A DNA stretch of 64,000 nt from Antedon mediterranea (taxonomy: Eukaryota > Echinodermata > Crinoidea > Comatulida > Antedonidae): positions 26,824,412 to 26,888,411 of the forward strand of contig NC_092675.1 in the NCBI RefSeq assembly GCF_964355755.1, in the 5' to 3' direction. The position numbers and the translations under genes were made by a program. The notes beneath the pieces were generated by a model. That model did not search any database. It worked only from the letters and a program-made list of their open reading frames with translations, and was not told the DNA's origin. Each line of letters begins with the position of its first letter. Position 1 is the stretch's first letter. Of the stretch, positions 19,562 to 32,900 are shown in pieces.

Positions 19562-22500
19562 AATCACCATCATAATCACCATCACCATAATTCTCATCAT
19601 CATCATCAAATTCGACTTGTTCATGATATTCCTCAGTTTTTTGATGCATTCCTGCATCTTGATAACCTCCTTGCACTTCATGTGTCTCAACTCTAACAGA
19701 TACATCAACTTGATCACCTTTTACACTTTGATTATCTTCTTCAGTAGCTTGACACCATGTCTTAACTTCGACATGTACATCAACCTTATCACTTTCTTCA
19801 ATTTGTTCAGACTCGGAAGGTTGATCACATGTCTGAACTCTAGCACATGCATCACTGTTATCAGTTTTCTCAGATTCTTCCGGTCGGTCAGATCCTTCTT
19901 CATTTGATTCTTCCTTATCCTCAGATTTAAATAAAGATGAAATAGAACTTATAGAAGTACCTATAATGAAAATAATATGACATGACTAAAATCTACCATC
20001 AGTATTTTCTGATGAGTTATTAGCCGATTCTACTGTAAATATTTTCGAAGTTTATCATAAGCATATTTGGGTAATAGTACATGCATTTAATATAAAGAAA
20101 AGAAACATACCAATTTCTTTTTTTGCTTTCTCAAATATTCCATCATTAGTGTCAATGGATTTACCTTTGACAGCATCTTGTTTCTAAAACAGGAAATAAG
20201 CACGGTGTAAAAATAACAAAATATTAATAATTAATTTAATATCCTTGTACAGAAAACATTGATTGAGTTAACATATTGATCAAAAACAACAACAAAGTGA
20301 TTAATTTCTGATGCATTTAAATTTTCATGTCAAACAGGTATAACACTATTCTATCATTCAGAAAGTTCAAAGTTTGTTCTGTACGCCTTGTGAGTAGGTC
20401 TACTGCAGTTTAAGAACATCCGATTTAATAAAACCTGAAAGTATAATCAATAAGGCATGCCGAATAAAATTGATGAAGATATTTCTAGACGCTGTTTTAC
20501 AGCAACATTTTCAAAAAAGCAAAATTAATTATGCTAAAACATGATCACCCTCTGTAGTGAATGCAACTGGTTAAGGTCATGTAAGCGTCTCAGAAGCATG
20601 ACATGCAAAGGATCATGAATCTGAATCTATTCTAAAATTACAACCAAAATAAGCATAATTCAACAATTCAACAACAACAATTCAATTTTTTTTTGGACAA
20701 TTTTTACCATATGGTATAATACATTACAAAAAAAAGGTTACATTGCTTTCAATTATAGGATTATTGTGGTTAAAACTTTAGAAGTAACACGACTATTGTA
20801 AAGATGTTTACAGAAATCCTTTTCTAGCGGAGATAAATGCAGTCTTCTGCGCGCGTTCGAACTTGTGTGGTATAACGTTACATACTTCTGGAATTGTGCG
20901 GGTGCATCAGAGATCGTAATTATAAACAGATAGGTAAAAGAGAGTTAACAGATGATACAAACAGTTACGGCGGATTCAAATCAGATGATTCGGATGAGCT
21001 TAAATTCGTTGTGAACATAACTTGAGATACGATATTAGAAATATTAAATAAAAATACATATTGGTATCACATAATATACCTTTAGTTGCTTTTTTTGGCC
21101 ACTGATTTTCATATTCGACATCTGACTGGATGGAGGTTGGCTGGGATGTTGATTGGCTTGTTGGATATGTGGTTGATAATGTTCCTCAGGTGTTACCGGT
21201 ACTTGGCTTGGTGATTGATACTGAATAACATAACAATTTCTCTGGATAAGTTATTGATTACTTATCTAGAATTCAAAATTTAAATTATTAACACACCATT
21301 TTGTATAACACAACATTTTATAAAAAAAAGAATTAATTACTTGTGCAGCAGCTGGTGCAGGATCGGGCATAGGCATGGTAGGCTCTTCTGGATGTGGAGA
21401 ACGATATGCCATTGGTGCCCCCTAAAAAAATAGTAAAAAGTATTCACTGTATATCGAGCTATTAACTTATAATCCCGTATAGAAAGAATTAAATAGTCAT
21501 TCATTCTTATAAAACACACAAATCTTCCTGTGTGGGAAAAAGTTGCCAGCTATTCAAATGTATATACAGTATACCTTGCCTAATTTCAAGCCATCTGATT
21601 GGTCAACAGCTTCCCCTATGCCCTGATCTATTATAGTATTTTTAATTTTCCAACAAATGGGTACACCGATTATTGCCTTTTTATTTAGAGGACGCATTTA
21701 ATGTACGCTCACTGATTAGTATCTCCCGATCACAATAGGCTACAACGGGTGCACCCTTGCCACTTCAATGGTTAATTTCATTTGAAATTCATTTACTAAA
21801 GACGAAATCAGTCATTTATAGTTTAATCTAGAATAGTACGTGTGTTTATAAAAAAAAAGACACAAACAAACTTTAATTTGCAAACGTAGAGTTACTCCTA
21901 GTTTGCCAAAAACAACTTTGCTAAATTTTCCTGGTGTAGACCAGTTGACAACCCTCGGCAAACTTTAGAAAATAAGTCAAAAGTACTGTATATACTAGTA
22001 AACCTTAGTTTTCAAACACTGAGTTTGCAAGCAAATGCTATTGCCCATGTATCTCAACCCATGAGTCAACAGACTGTAGTATTCTAAGAATGGCTCGTTC
22101 AACAATATAGGCCTATAAAACACTAAATATTTTGTTCAAGTAGATGATATCACATTTTCATACAAAAATAAATACGTAAATGCAAATATGAAAAGCAACG
22201 TAAACACTGTTGATTGTAAATAGTATGATAAATAAAAGATAAGGTAAACAATGCAAAAAATGAAACAAACAATTGAACATGAAAATACAATCAAAGTAGC
22301 TGTTATGACTAATTATTTGAATTGAATGATATATATACTACACAACAAATTGTGTTAGGTATAATAAATACTGATACTGAATCTGAGTGTTTTGTTTTGT
22401 GAGGGTCTATATGTATTTACCACAATTCAAATTGCATGATAATTCACTGTCCAAAGTCTTTGCCCACCCCTTATCGAATGTAACATTCATTGCGATTAAC

Positions 22501-24284
22501 CTTTCCATGGCCTTTTGCCTAGAAATCAGATAAGTTCTATATTGATATTTGACTTTGTCTAGCACACACACTGAACTCATTTTAGGGCCTATTGTTAGAC
22601 CATAAATGTTAATAAAACACTGATTCATTGATACTGAGCAATGTTCTAACCTTGTTTCGAACAAGAACAAAAATATTAAATGGATGCTTGCTCCAGAGAG
22701 GAGTGAAATTTGTTTCTCCTATTACTATAGGCCTATACAGCTTATCGACAGATGAGATGTAACATGTAAAGGACACAAAAATGAAAGAACAAGAAAGAAG
22801 AATACATTGAAGCAAAAAGTTAAATATCCTTTTCATCATCCTGGCTGAGACATAAGGCTGCAACAACGTCAACGTTTCGTCTTTTGCCATCTTGTCTGCT
22901 CTTTTCCATTTAAGGTTTAAAGCCAAAATTCACGATCCGCAACTAAACTTATTGATAATGAGTTTGAAGAATATGTGTAATAAACACAAATTATAAAGAA
23001 TACACAAGAATATAAATATGTATATTAAATTATAATTTGTATAAATAATACACAATATAAAATTAATGGGTCTAATTTGATAATTATAATGGTTATTTTA
23101 CAGTAAATGAGAGTTCTCTCAAAATGCTTACTGAAAGTGGGCTTGGGTTGTATGGAAGACCTGGAACTTCTGGGTTGTAGCCTGGTGTCGTCATACCAAT
23201 CTATAATTTTAACAAATCATAAACAAAAATAAACACTACAAAACTATAACCTAAACAGAACACACAATACTATAGTCCATTGCCAGAACTCCTTTCCGAA
23301 AGACAGACTGGGTTCTTTAAAGTGCACATAATGTGTAGACTCAGTTTTAAGTCTTTCCTCTACCACCAGAACTGTGGTGAAATCGTTTTACCACTTAACT
23401 ATTTAAAAAAGTATTATATTTCAGATCTATTTGATAAAAACTAATCAGAAGCAACAAATAAATAAATTATCGTACCGTTGGAGGATATCCAGTTGTAGGT
23501 GTTAGATGTGGAGAGACAGGTTGTTGACTCGGTGGGTACCACCCTTCTAGAAAGTCACCAGAGGGTTTGAGATTACCCTCGACAGCAGGTAAGTTTCCAG
23601 CACCAGTATAAAGCCTGTCAGACTGTGGCATAGGCATTGGTGGATTTCCATTTACTACTGCGGGTGGTGGGAGACAACTCGCTCCTGCAAATGGTGGAGG
23701 ATAACCCGAATGTTGTTGAGGGGGATATGCTGCTCCTACTGCAGGTAGTGGAGGATAAGCTGCTCCCTCTACAGGTAGTGGGGGATAAGCTGCTCCTTGT
23801 ACAGGTAGTGGGGGATAAGCTGCTCCTTCTGCATGTAGTGGGGGATAATCTGCCCCTTCGGCAGGTAGTGGGGGATAAGCTGCTCCTTGTGCAGGTAGTT
23901 GGGGATAAGCTGCTCCTTCTGCAGGTAGTGGGGGATAGGCTGCTCCTTGTGCAGATAGTGGCGGATAAGCTGCTCCTTCTGCAGGTGGAGGATGGGCTGC
24001 TCCTTCTGCTAGTGGGGGATAAGCTGCTCCTTCTGCTAGTGGGTGATAAGCCGATCCTGCTGGAAATGGATAATAATAATCCACTCCTCCAGCTGGCACA
24101 GGCTGTGGAGAATAACCTGGTCCACCTTCAGGTGCTGGGGGATAAGATCCATTTCCTGGTACAGCTGGTAAAGAAGAAGAATAGGTCACCCCTGAAACTG
24201 GTGCGGGGTACATTCCTCCTATATGTGGCGGGGGATTATGCGCTCCTTGTTTAATGATTCCTATATCTGTAAGCCTCACTAAAT
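19503..24284 (-). CDS. Pro/Gly/Tyr-rich protein with Asp-rich tail; annexin-type N-terminal exons, no annexin core
   Basis: Coding exons (minus strand): 24284-23476 (start probably ATG at 24213), 23200-23132, 21421-21341, 21220-21080, 20183-20111 and 19960-19503. All have GT-AG borders and consistent phases, giving about 520 residues. Exon 1 encodes roughly ten EGAAYPPLPA-type repeats and other GYPP motifs. Exon 2 (TTPGYNPEVPGLPYNPSPLS) matches exon 2 of the annexin-like gene at 63663 in sequence and phase. Then come a Pro/Gln-rich part, a short basic MKISGQKKQLK stretch, and an acidic final exon (EDKEESNEEGSD) ending in a run of Asp with Tyr. No annexin repeat is encoded. Such YPP-rich tails mediate condensation or protein contacts in annexin A7/A11, and the acidic end could bind cations; the function is unknown. 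An upstream non-coding exon probably exists, since a TTTCAG acceptor precedes 24284. Confidence 0.75.
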
Positions 24285-25501
24285 CTGAAACAAACACAAA
24301 CTGTTATTAGCAAGTATTTGATTTCACCGTGCTTTACCACCGCAAAGTTCGAAACCGACGGTCGAGGTTGTCGGGACATAGGAGAAGTCCAGTCTGTAGC
24401 CAGGAGTCTCTCCCACAAAACATTAATTATCCTGCCGGAACAATCGTGCTGGACGTATAAGTACACAGTAAGATTACAGGAAAACTTGTAAGTGTCGTTA
24501 TTCAGAGTACATGTGACACGAATACGTCATAATAATACACATTTGCCACCCCACAGACCTTTGCCTCCAGTTACCGCCGAGTCGACAATTAGTACGATTT
24601 TCAGCGTGATCATTTATATGTAGAATAAACATCCCTTAAAAAATGGTACAAGCCAACTTGTGTTTATAGCACCCACTTAAAAAGATAAGCCCGGCGAGTC
24701 CTGTGCGTGTTTATCAAAGCAAATATATAAATTAATAGTTCTTATACTCCAACATAACAAACAACTGCTTCTTATTCAGTTATACGAACCACTTTGATTG
24801 TTTTTCAATGATAAGCTGTTTAAAGGTCGTTAAAGCTTACAAAGAATAATTAGTCTAACTAAAACATTAATGACGCATCTGAAATATAAAATATCACGGA
24901 CAAGAATACAGAAATGAGCCTAAACATTAGCACGCTTAGGGCAATGTAACTGTAGGCCATATTGTAGAGCTGAATATTGGCACTTTACTACAGCGTACGG
25001 GGCACCGTTTGGGACATGTATAATTATGTTGCGATAGGCCTACATAAATTGTGTGTAGAGGACTACCCAACGAAAAATCAGCGAAATACGCTGTACTATA
25101 CTGTACAATAAAAGTCAAGGATGATAAATATGTCAATTGAATAACAAATAAATAATATAAGTTAAAATTGTTTTCTGTCCATTTTATTTCCAATCTATTC
25201 CGTGAATGATTAAAATGACAGGGAAAAGTGAATTTGTCGTGCATTGGTCTAGCTAACAAACGTATTGTTCATGTCCTCTTTTAAAAACTGAAAATTTTAG
25301 ATTTTTAGCTATAAATAGACATAGGCAATGATTATGAATCAATCATCCATTATCCTATTGTTATATTAATGTTTTGTTATTGATATTCTGTTGTTTGATT
25401 CGTTTTACGCACTAAAACATAAAGCGAAAGGCAATCATAATAAGGAAGAAAACACTGAACTAACTGTAACTTCGTCGATTTTGTAGTGGTATATCAGTTC
25501 T
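24285..25501. other. No gene seen; presumed upstream region of two divergent genes
   Basis: Lies between the first visible exon of the Pro-rich gene (minus) and the lectin-like gene (plus). No coding motif is seen. Promoter elements cannot be fixed from sequence alone. Confidence 0.4.
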
Positions 25502-25592
25502 ATGAATACAACTAGTATGCCTGAATTCATGAAGTCTGTCTTACTCTTAGTGCTTGTTTGCCAAGTTGTCCTAATTGGGCACAGTGCCCACC
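25502..25592 (+). CDS. Signal-peptide exon, probably of the lectin-like receptor
   Basis: ATG to a perfect GTGAGT donor. The peptide has a hydrophobic core (KSVLLLVLVCQVVLIG) typical of secretion signals. It ends in phase 1, whereas the next recognisable exon (26195) needs phase 2, so an exon is missing from my reading, or a lesion lies between them. It is just outside the duplicated block. Confidence 0.5.
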
Positions 25593-28140
25593 GTGAGTAG
25601 GCCTACTCATGTTTCGTTTAAAATTAACTTTTGGGTATCAACAATTAAATTATTCAGAGACTAGCCTACTAAAACTTCGGATCGTTCCATCTAAATATAC
25701 ATTAAATGTTCACCACCAAAAAGGGATTTTGTGCTATTAAAGAATTTTTGTAATAGGGCCGGGGTGGAAAGAGGCCTTAGCCCCACCAGGAGATACATTT
25801 TAAGAAATTGAAACTCTTTTTGTTGCCTAAACAATCTTTTTTTATTTTCTGTGAATAATACTTCTATTAGAAAAAGTTAGATTTTTATGAGAAATTGTTA
25901 TAAATATAAAACTATACACAATAAAGATATAAAGTGTGAATATCATGTAAGAAAATTATAGGCCTAATTATGTTTTAATAATAATGTTTTTCTATGTAAA
26001 AAATAAAAGATAAAACTATTTCTATGTAGGCCTATATGTTTTCATAAGGAAATATGATGTGTTTTTAACAAAAATAAAAGTCGGTGAAATCCTCACAAAA
26101 TGGGGAGAGAGAAGAAAAAGCTTACCTCTAATATACTGTGACAACTAAAATCATGTTGATTTTTTGTAATTGTATTTCTTTTGTATTTGTATAGTGGTTT
26201 TGAGTGTTCAGGACCGGATTGTTACGTGATATACCATGTGAATGGAGGATGGAAATACCAAGAGCCAGGTGGAAATACCCGTGATACACGTACGTAATGG
26301 CAATATTATTATGTATTGTCCCCCTGAAAAATAAGTTTTACAATTTTGTTGTTGAATATGCCATTTTAATGTCACATAATAGTTATCCACTTGTGAACAA
26401 AAATTGGATCTAAACAATATTTATCTGGAAAAACTGTGATTTAAAGCAAAAAATGATCAAATTTGTTGCCAGCCAATGGATTTTCGGTTGAATTTAACTA
26501 TTTTTTATGTTATTTTATAAGTGAAAACATTTCGGGTTTTTTTTCTACGGAAGTGATTAACTTTATCAAAACTACAAAATAACCTATTCAAAGTCTGACT
26601 TAATTAATCTTCATTTTTCATGTTTTTTGGGGAACAATATATCTTTAAACATTTTACTTACATAGGCTTATTATGTATTGTATTTGAAGATTAGTAGGCC
26701 TATAGGTGATTCGTTCTATTGTGATTGAAAGAAAACCCGATTTATTTAATTCTTCTTTCTTTCTCTCTCTTTCTGCTTGGATGGATACACGCGCTTAACA
26801 TGAACGTGTTTGTTGCACGATCATTTGTTTTGATCTGAATTCAAAGGTGATTTTAAGCGTCATCGCACTTACAATGACGTCATCTAGGTACACAATTCTA
26901 TCCGCTTTCTGTACTCTTTTTGACAATTAGTCCGACCAACTATTTTTCTTTGGCCCGGAATATAAACAACATCTTTTTTTAAATGTTAAATGAAATGGCC
27001 GATTTTGCGATGTAACGCTTCATTCAATTATTGTTGAAACAATAATTTTATATTTACAATTCCAATAATACAATACAATTTTTAATACGGTAGTGAATTG
27101 TGTATAATATGGTCACGTAATAACTCGGTAATGGAATATTTGACTTTTATTTGCCTTTTTCAGCTGTCGATGATGTATATGGCAACCCGAATTGCTATAA
27201 ATTTGTTCAAGTGACCAAGAAACAGAGATCGTGTATTGACACCCAACGAGAATGTGAATTGATTGGCGGGAACATCACTGTCATAAATAGTAATGATGAA
27301 TACCATCAATTAATAGATAATGTTTTAGAAATACTCTATCTCGGCTTTAGTAGTAAATTTAATGTCCATCTGCAGAGGAACTTCTCGAACGGGTGCGCAA
27401 TAATCGAGGTGTATGATAGTCGGAACGAGTAACATAATTAATGAAAACATGGACTGCTCAACAACTGATGAGGTAAACACCATTATCTGCGAATCTACTG
27501 GTGAGTGTATGACACACATACTTAAGAACAGTATCTGTCTAAATAAAATACCAAATCCAACCAATACCATAATGTAAATTTAGAGATGGCTCCAAAACAT
27601 CTTAGATATTCAAATGATATACGGTATTCTTTATTCATCATCATTCCAGGCTATGATGCCTGGCTTTATTTATCTTTAGGGCACGGGCCAATTAATCCAC
27701 ACATATTTTACAGTACAATCGTAATGAACTTTCTCTTATTAACAATAAAAATTAAAATTTTGCCATATAAGCCGATATATATATAATCAATAAATCGATT
27801 TAAACAAAATTACGTCACACACAATAACAATTTATAATGAGGGTCAGTCTTATCTAACTATTCACGTTAAGCCTGTCTCCACTTAGCGCTTTTCGAAAGC
27901 GTTTAGCATTATGCGCATGTGCGGATGCACACAACCAATAGAACTCAAGAATGTTTGATTCGCGCGAATAATATTCATACTAGTGGAAAACAGAATTTAG
28001 ACTCTGGTATTTACCATTAAATTGTACATACAGGAGTCCATCTAAAATAAATATATTTTATACTTTAATATTAAAATTATTTATGCATTTACATGTAAGT
28101 ATTTATCTATACTATATGTATGTATATATACATATATATA

Positions 28141-28248
28141 TGCTCTGCTAACTTTTCTGGCTGTTTTGCTTTTTTCCATTGAGATCCACCAGCCACTGAT
28201 ACACCCACAGCATTGTCATTTTTTCAGTAATTTGCCTTTGTATTTATA
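28141..28248 (+). repeat. Dispersed repeat A, partial copy 4
   Basis: Begins at GCTCTGCTAACTTTTCTGG, so the hammerhead-like core is absent. It lies in an intron of the receptor gene next to a full copy. Confidence 0.8.
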
Positions 28249-28255
28249 TATATAT

Positions 28256-28431
28256 AAATTCCTTCACTTGCACTGATGAAAGGCTAGTGTTGCCCGAAAG
28301 CTCTGCTAACTTTTCTGGCTGTTTACTTTATCGTTTTGATTTAGCTTTTCGCTTTTTATTTTTGTATCTCCATTGAGATCCAGCCACTGATACCCACAGC
28401 ATTGTCATTTTTTTCAGTAATTTGCCTTTGG
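28256..28431 (+). repeat. Dispersed repeat A with hammerhead-like core, copy 5
   Basis: CTGATGA is at 28273-28279. The stem II strand is changed to AAAGGC, weakening the pairing with GCCC. Confidence 0.8.
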
Positions 28432-29962
28432 ATATATATATATGTATATATACATCTATTATTAATTATTATTACTATTATACTATTATTTATTAGTAAT
28501 TAAATTTATCATAATATGATTTGTTTTATTTGAATAAAATTTAAATATTATAGTTATACAGAGAGTAGAGCTAGATAGGCATGAAGTTGCCTTTTCTCTT
28601 CTTCCTTTTCATCCAATTATTTAAATGTTTTATATAATATAATGTTATATTTATGTATTATGTTTTTAATTTTTGGATAAATAAAGAAAGAAATCAAGAA
28701 ATATTATTCAGTCTGATGGATATCTGCTGACATCCAAAGCTGCATAATATTTTAATAAGAAAAGTATTTAAGTAAATAAGTACATAGTTGGCATTGAGTA
28801 ATACGTATTATTATTATGGTATGTTTTGTAGTCTGCTTGATCGAATACACACTACTGCATTAGGTTAAAAACAAGAAAAAAACTTAAATGTTGTGTCACG
28901 CACACTCATAATAATTATTTTAAAAAATATTTTTCGTTGTCACTAAATTTTGAAATATTTATAACCTTATAGGTTTAGATCCTGGAATATGCCCCGTACC
29001 GGTGGATCTAACAACTAGAGCTGATGTTAAGATTGGTGCTACTACCACCACCACAAATGTAAATACGAATACACCAACCGATTTGTTTGAATGTAATGAG
29101 TGCTATGGTGTAGGCCTAGTGGTTGCCCGGATAAGTGTGTCGTCTGCTGTCATCATTACTATTGAAATTATAGGTTTTGTTTTCATTCTACGAAATAAGT
29201 CAACAAAATCAGACAGAAACCATGGCAAAGGTAGGACATACAAGTTACACAATCTATAATATTGTTATTTTTGTACACGGATTTGATAAATATTATTAGC
29301 TGGGCATGTAGGCTACCATTAACTGATTGCCGGTTTTAAATCATTATGCAATATTCGTTCTTTTTGGAATGTTCACCTATGTACTAGGCCTAGGACTCCC
29401 AACACGAAAATGAACCTGTGTACTTACGTACTTATTTTACAGAATTTTACTGGTAATTTAAAGTTACTAAAGTTGATGGTTATCATTATGATAATGCTTA
29501 TTTATGTTGTAGTTAATGAGGCGTTTATGATGAAACCAAGGCTGTCAGCAGTAGTAATGACCTACCAATCTACCAGGATACAGTGCTCCATGATACTGTG
29601 GAAGCTGCGGCTGCAGTTGGTGCTAGTGTAAACTCTGACAGATGTCCAACTTATGAAAAAGTTCATTAAAAGAATATTACTTAACTTACAAACTTTGTAG
29701 TCGAACTAGGAAATCAACAGAGGTGGTTCAATAAAAATTATATAGACGTATTTTATTAGATTTTGATACCGATTAACCTGTAACACCCCTATACTAAAAG
29801 ATCATTTGAATTAAAAATGGGTTTCCTCAAGAAAGATAGAGAGAAAACAATTAAGTATTAGCCTACTACGCTATTTTGATTAATGCATTTAAACTGGATT
29901 CATTTTGTTTCACTGTGCTTATCCTCCATTCTAACTTGTAACACTTTAGAATTTCAGTATTT

Positions 29963-32900
29963 TCATTTGCCAGACATTCCTCTCATTCGTGAATATATTT
30001 CATCCCAGTCGAGAAATAACCCTTGGAGATGACGCTGAATTGGACCCCCTGCTTCAAAAGCTGTTCGACCATGTAATACTCGAGTATTGTTAACAATAAT
30101 TGCTTCACCTATAGACCGAAAAAAAGAACGTTATATATTTATTATTAATATTTATTGGTGTTTATTTTATGATATTTTTTCATAATTTGGCAACATTATA
30201 AAAATGGTCTATATGGGGAAAGTGTAAAGATATACATTTATGCCGGTTATAAAAACTCAAGTTGTCAAATTAAATAGACGATATTAGGTTCTGTCTACAC
30301 TATCAAATTTAACATGATGATGTCATATCACTACCATATTTGGGCATCACTTCCATATTTTGGCACATCACACTTTTTTGTCAACTAGTTTCATAGTGTA
30401 GACAGCTTTAGGTTGCATTATTTAGAATAAAAGTTATTTCAATCTCATCTCATACCTGGCTGTAGTTTCAGAGATATCAAATTGTTTCGACTATAGAGGC
30501 TGTCCAGGAAAGTCTTCATCGCTTTATACACTTTCTTGACGTCTTTAACCTCGACGCTCATACAAGTATCTTGTTGTGAATAGGCGAATACAACATTTTC
30601 GACATGATCACTATTGCTCATTCTAAAAGAAAAGCAACATTGATAAAACATTAATAGTTTAATAATTAAATTTATTAATTAATTTGGATGAAACCATGTA
30701 GACTTACTTTTAAAGCACCATGGCAAAAAATACTTCACTTTAAGTTGTTTAAAGGATAATTTTCTTAGTGGTAAAAGTAATCGATGTAGGCATAGGGAAT
30801 AGTTCTCCGGTTAGTATCTAGTTGTCCAGATGGTTGAGAGATGTGTGTAAAAAATAATATTACAAATAATAAACCTTATAATTGGTTTCCAAGCCCGAAG
30901 AAGGTACTTAGTCTTTGATACTGAGTGGATTCCTTCATATACATTTGCCACTGGCACGGTACTGAGTATTTCAAACGTTTCTGGATCGTCCCTTTTTAAG
31001 TCGTAAGCCACTTTAAAACCATCTGCAAACTCACTTAGTCCGCCATTAACACTGTCTTGTATACAATGTAGAAGTTGAACCTAGTTTTAATAAAGTTATT
31101 TATATGTTAAATAGAATTATGTTAAACACTAATGTTACGCACTGAGATACTGGAAAACCCCCAAAATGCCTCAAATGTCTGACTTTACATATTACTGTAA
31201 TTTGTTGCATTATATTTGATTTTTTGTTTCAATAAACAATATAGGCTTGAGGTAAATTTTACATCCAACCTTTATGAACCCAACGAAACAACCAATAAAC
31301 AATCACATACAATATTTCTAAAACATTTAACCATTTGATGCTTTGTATCTTGTGGATTGGTGGTTGCACGTGTTGGTAGACCTATAGGCGATGAGGGGAT
31401 TCCATCCAAATTATTCCAATAATTATCCTATAACTTATAACATTGTATTTTTATATACTCCTTGATTTCATTCGTTGTCTCTGACCAAAGTCACGGCCAC
31501 GTTTACTTCATTATGTTTCGGCATCCCGCTGATTATTAATATAGATCATTCACATACAAAGGGAAGACAGCCAATGTTTTAAACCCCATTTCGTTGGAAA
31601 TACTCGGCTCTACATTGTTTGTATGATATATAATAACTTCCACTCCCTCTCGAAAAAATAAACACTTTTGACGCATAGTTTGTTGTTAATATACAAGTGG
31701 GGAATCCCTTTTAGGGCGTAGATTTAATAACCTACCAACTGGTTCTACGACCCTACGGTAGAAATCGCAAAGATAGCTTACCTATTTCCTAAATTAACTT
31801 AACTCAATATCTTTCAAAATAAAATAAAAACAATATTTATTTCATCAAAAACAAAAACAAAAATCCGCAGAGTTTCGAACCCAAACTAGCGCTTAGAGTA
31901 ATCGAACAGAGCATTACCCGTTACAAAATACATGACTGAGCAGTCGGACAATAGTCTATTTATACGTACTTCATATTACGTAATTCATCGTTATGTCATA
32001 AATATATTCATGATCGTCAAAGTTGGTATTAACCTGTTTATATCCAAGATGACCGGTTAGTTCAGTCGACAGAGCAGCGTCGTGTTAACAACACGGATGT
32101 CATAGGTTCGTGGTGGAAAAGATTTAAAGCTACTGTGTTTGGGGTTCACAGAATTATACGTCCCCCTTTCCACCACACAAGCAAGTCAATGCATCTGGTG
32201 ATGCCGTGGAAACGACACAATGTCTCTGCCACAGCATTGAGGTCGTTTCCACGACATTACCAGATGTAGGGAGAGGACACTATGACAATAGTACAAGGTC
32301 ACTTAAATTTTGGTTCAGTCAGTATTTTTTTTCTGTGGATTCGATCTCGTAAATGTTATGCTTAGCGCCCTCAATTTTAAGAACATATGTCAGCACATTA
32401 GGAACAAATGTAGAACATTGTAAAGATGATGGATGGGGTGTGGGTGTTTCTGTAAGATCAAATACGCAATGTTGGGTCGCGAAATTCCCAAAATAGGATC
32501 ATGGGGTCGCGGTCAAAAAAAGTTGCGGAACGCTGACTTAAAATATCATTTGTCGATGTGAAATTCACCGACATTCAGTGACTGGAAAATATTTCCAACA
32601 AATTGGGTGTTTTTATAAACCATTAGGCCTACTGTACAACTGGCACTAACCCCAGGTCCATATGAGTAATACGAAAGGTCCGTGTGAAGCTCCAATGGAT
32701 AGCCAGTGTAAGCTAAGTCGGTGGCTTCAGACGTGGCTTTCACAGCGAAGTCAGACCTAAAAAAAGAGAAATTTACTTCACGTTATCACAACATTAAAAT
32801 AATTACAGATTTAATTATAAGTATATAATTATTTTAGTAGTGTGCTTTGGTCGTCGTACTGTTCGATTCCAGTTTCCCGTCACTGTGGTTGTTTGAGCAT

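Larger units (their letters stand above)
26195..29668 (+). pseudogene. C-type-lectin-like single-pass receptor, copy 1 (frameshifted)
   Basis: Exons: 26195-26289 (GFECSGPDCYVIYHV), 27164-27500 (lectin-like domain: GNPNCYKFVQVTKKQRSC, ECELIGGNITVINS, GCAIIEV, then MDCSTTDEVNTIICE), 28973-29230 (Thr-rich stalk, transmembrane ISVSSAVIITIEIIGFVFIL, basic stop-transfer) and 29513-29668 (cytoplasmic tail with YEKVH end). Splice phases agree. The lectin exon has a +1 shift near 27427, after YDSRN. The tail exon has lost four bases relative to copy 2 near 29525, throwing it out of the DETKAVSSSN frame. It is a plausible innate-immune surface receptor by architecture, but this allele looks broken unless these are sequence errors. 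Confidence 0.7.

Noticed and set aside
22609-22926. Minus-strand 105-codon ORF with a hydrophobic segment, and the overlapping 87-codon ORF
   Set aside because: Lies in an intron of the Pro-rich gene; no motif, no splice support and no recognisable homolog.
23637-24254. Plus-strand 205-codon ORF of Leu/Val/Asp repeats
   Set aside because: Mirror of the repetitive Pro-rich exon on the minus strand, which has correct splice borders and a matching paralogous exon.
25502-26289. Direct splicing of the signal-peptide exon to the exon at 26195
   Set aside because: Phases do not match: joining gives a stop within 12 codons, so the link was not included in the receptor gene model.
31860-31950. Possible tRNA-like box B on the minus strand (GGTTCGAAAC)
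   Set aside because: The rest does not fold convincingly into a tRNA and no repeat partner was seen.
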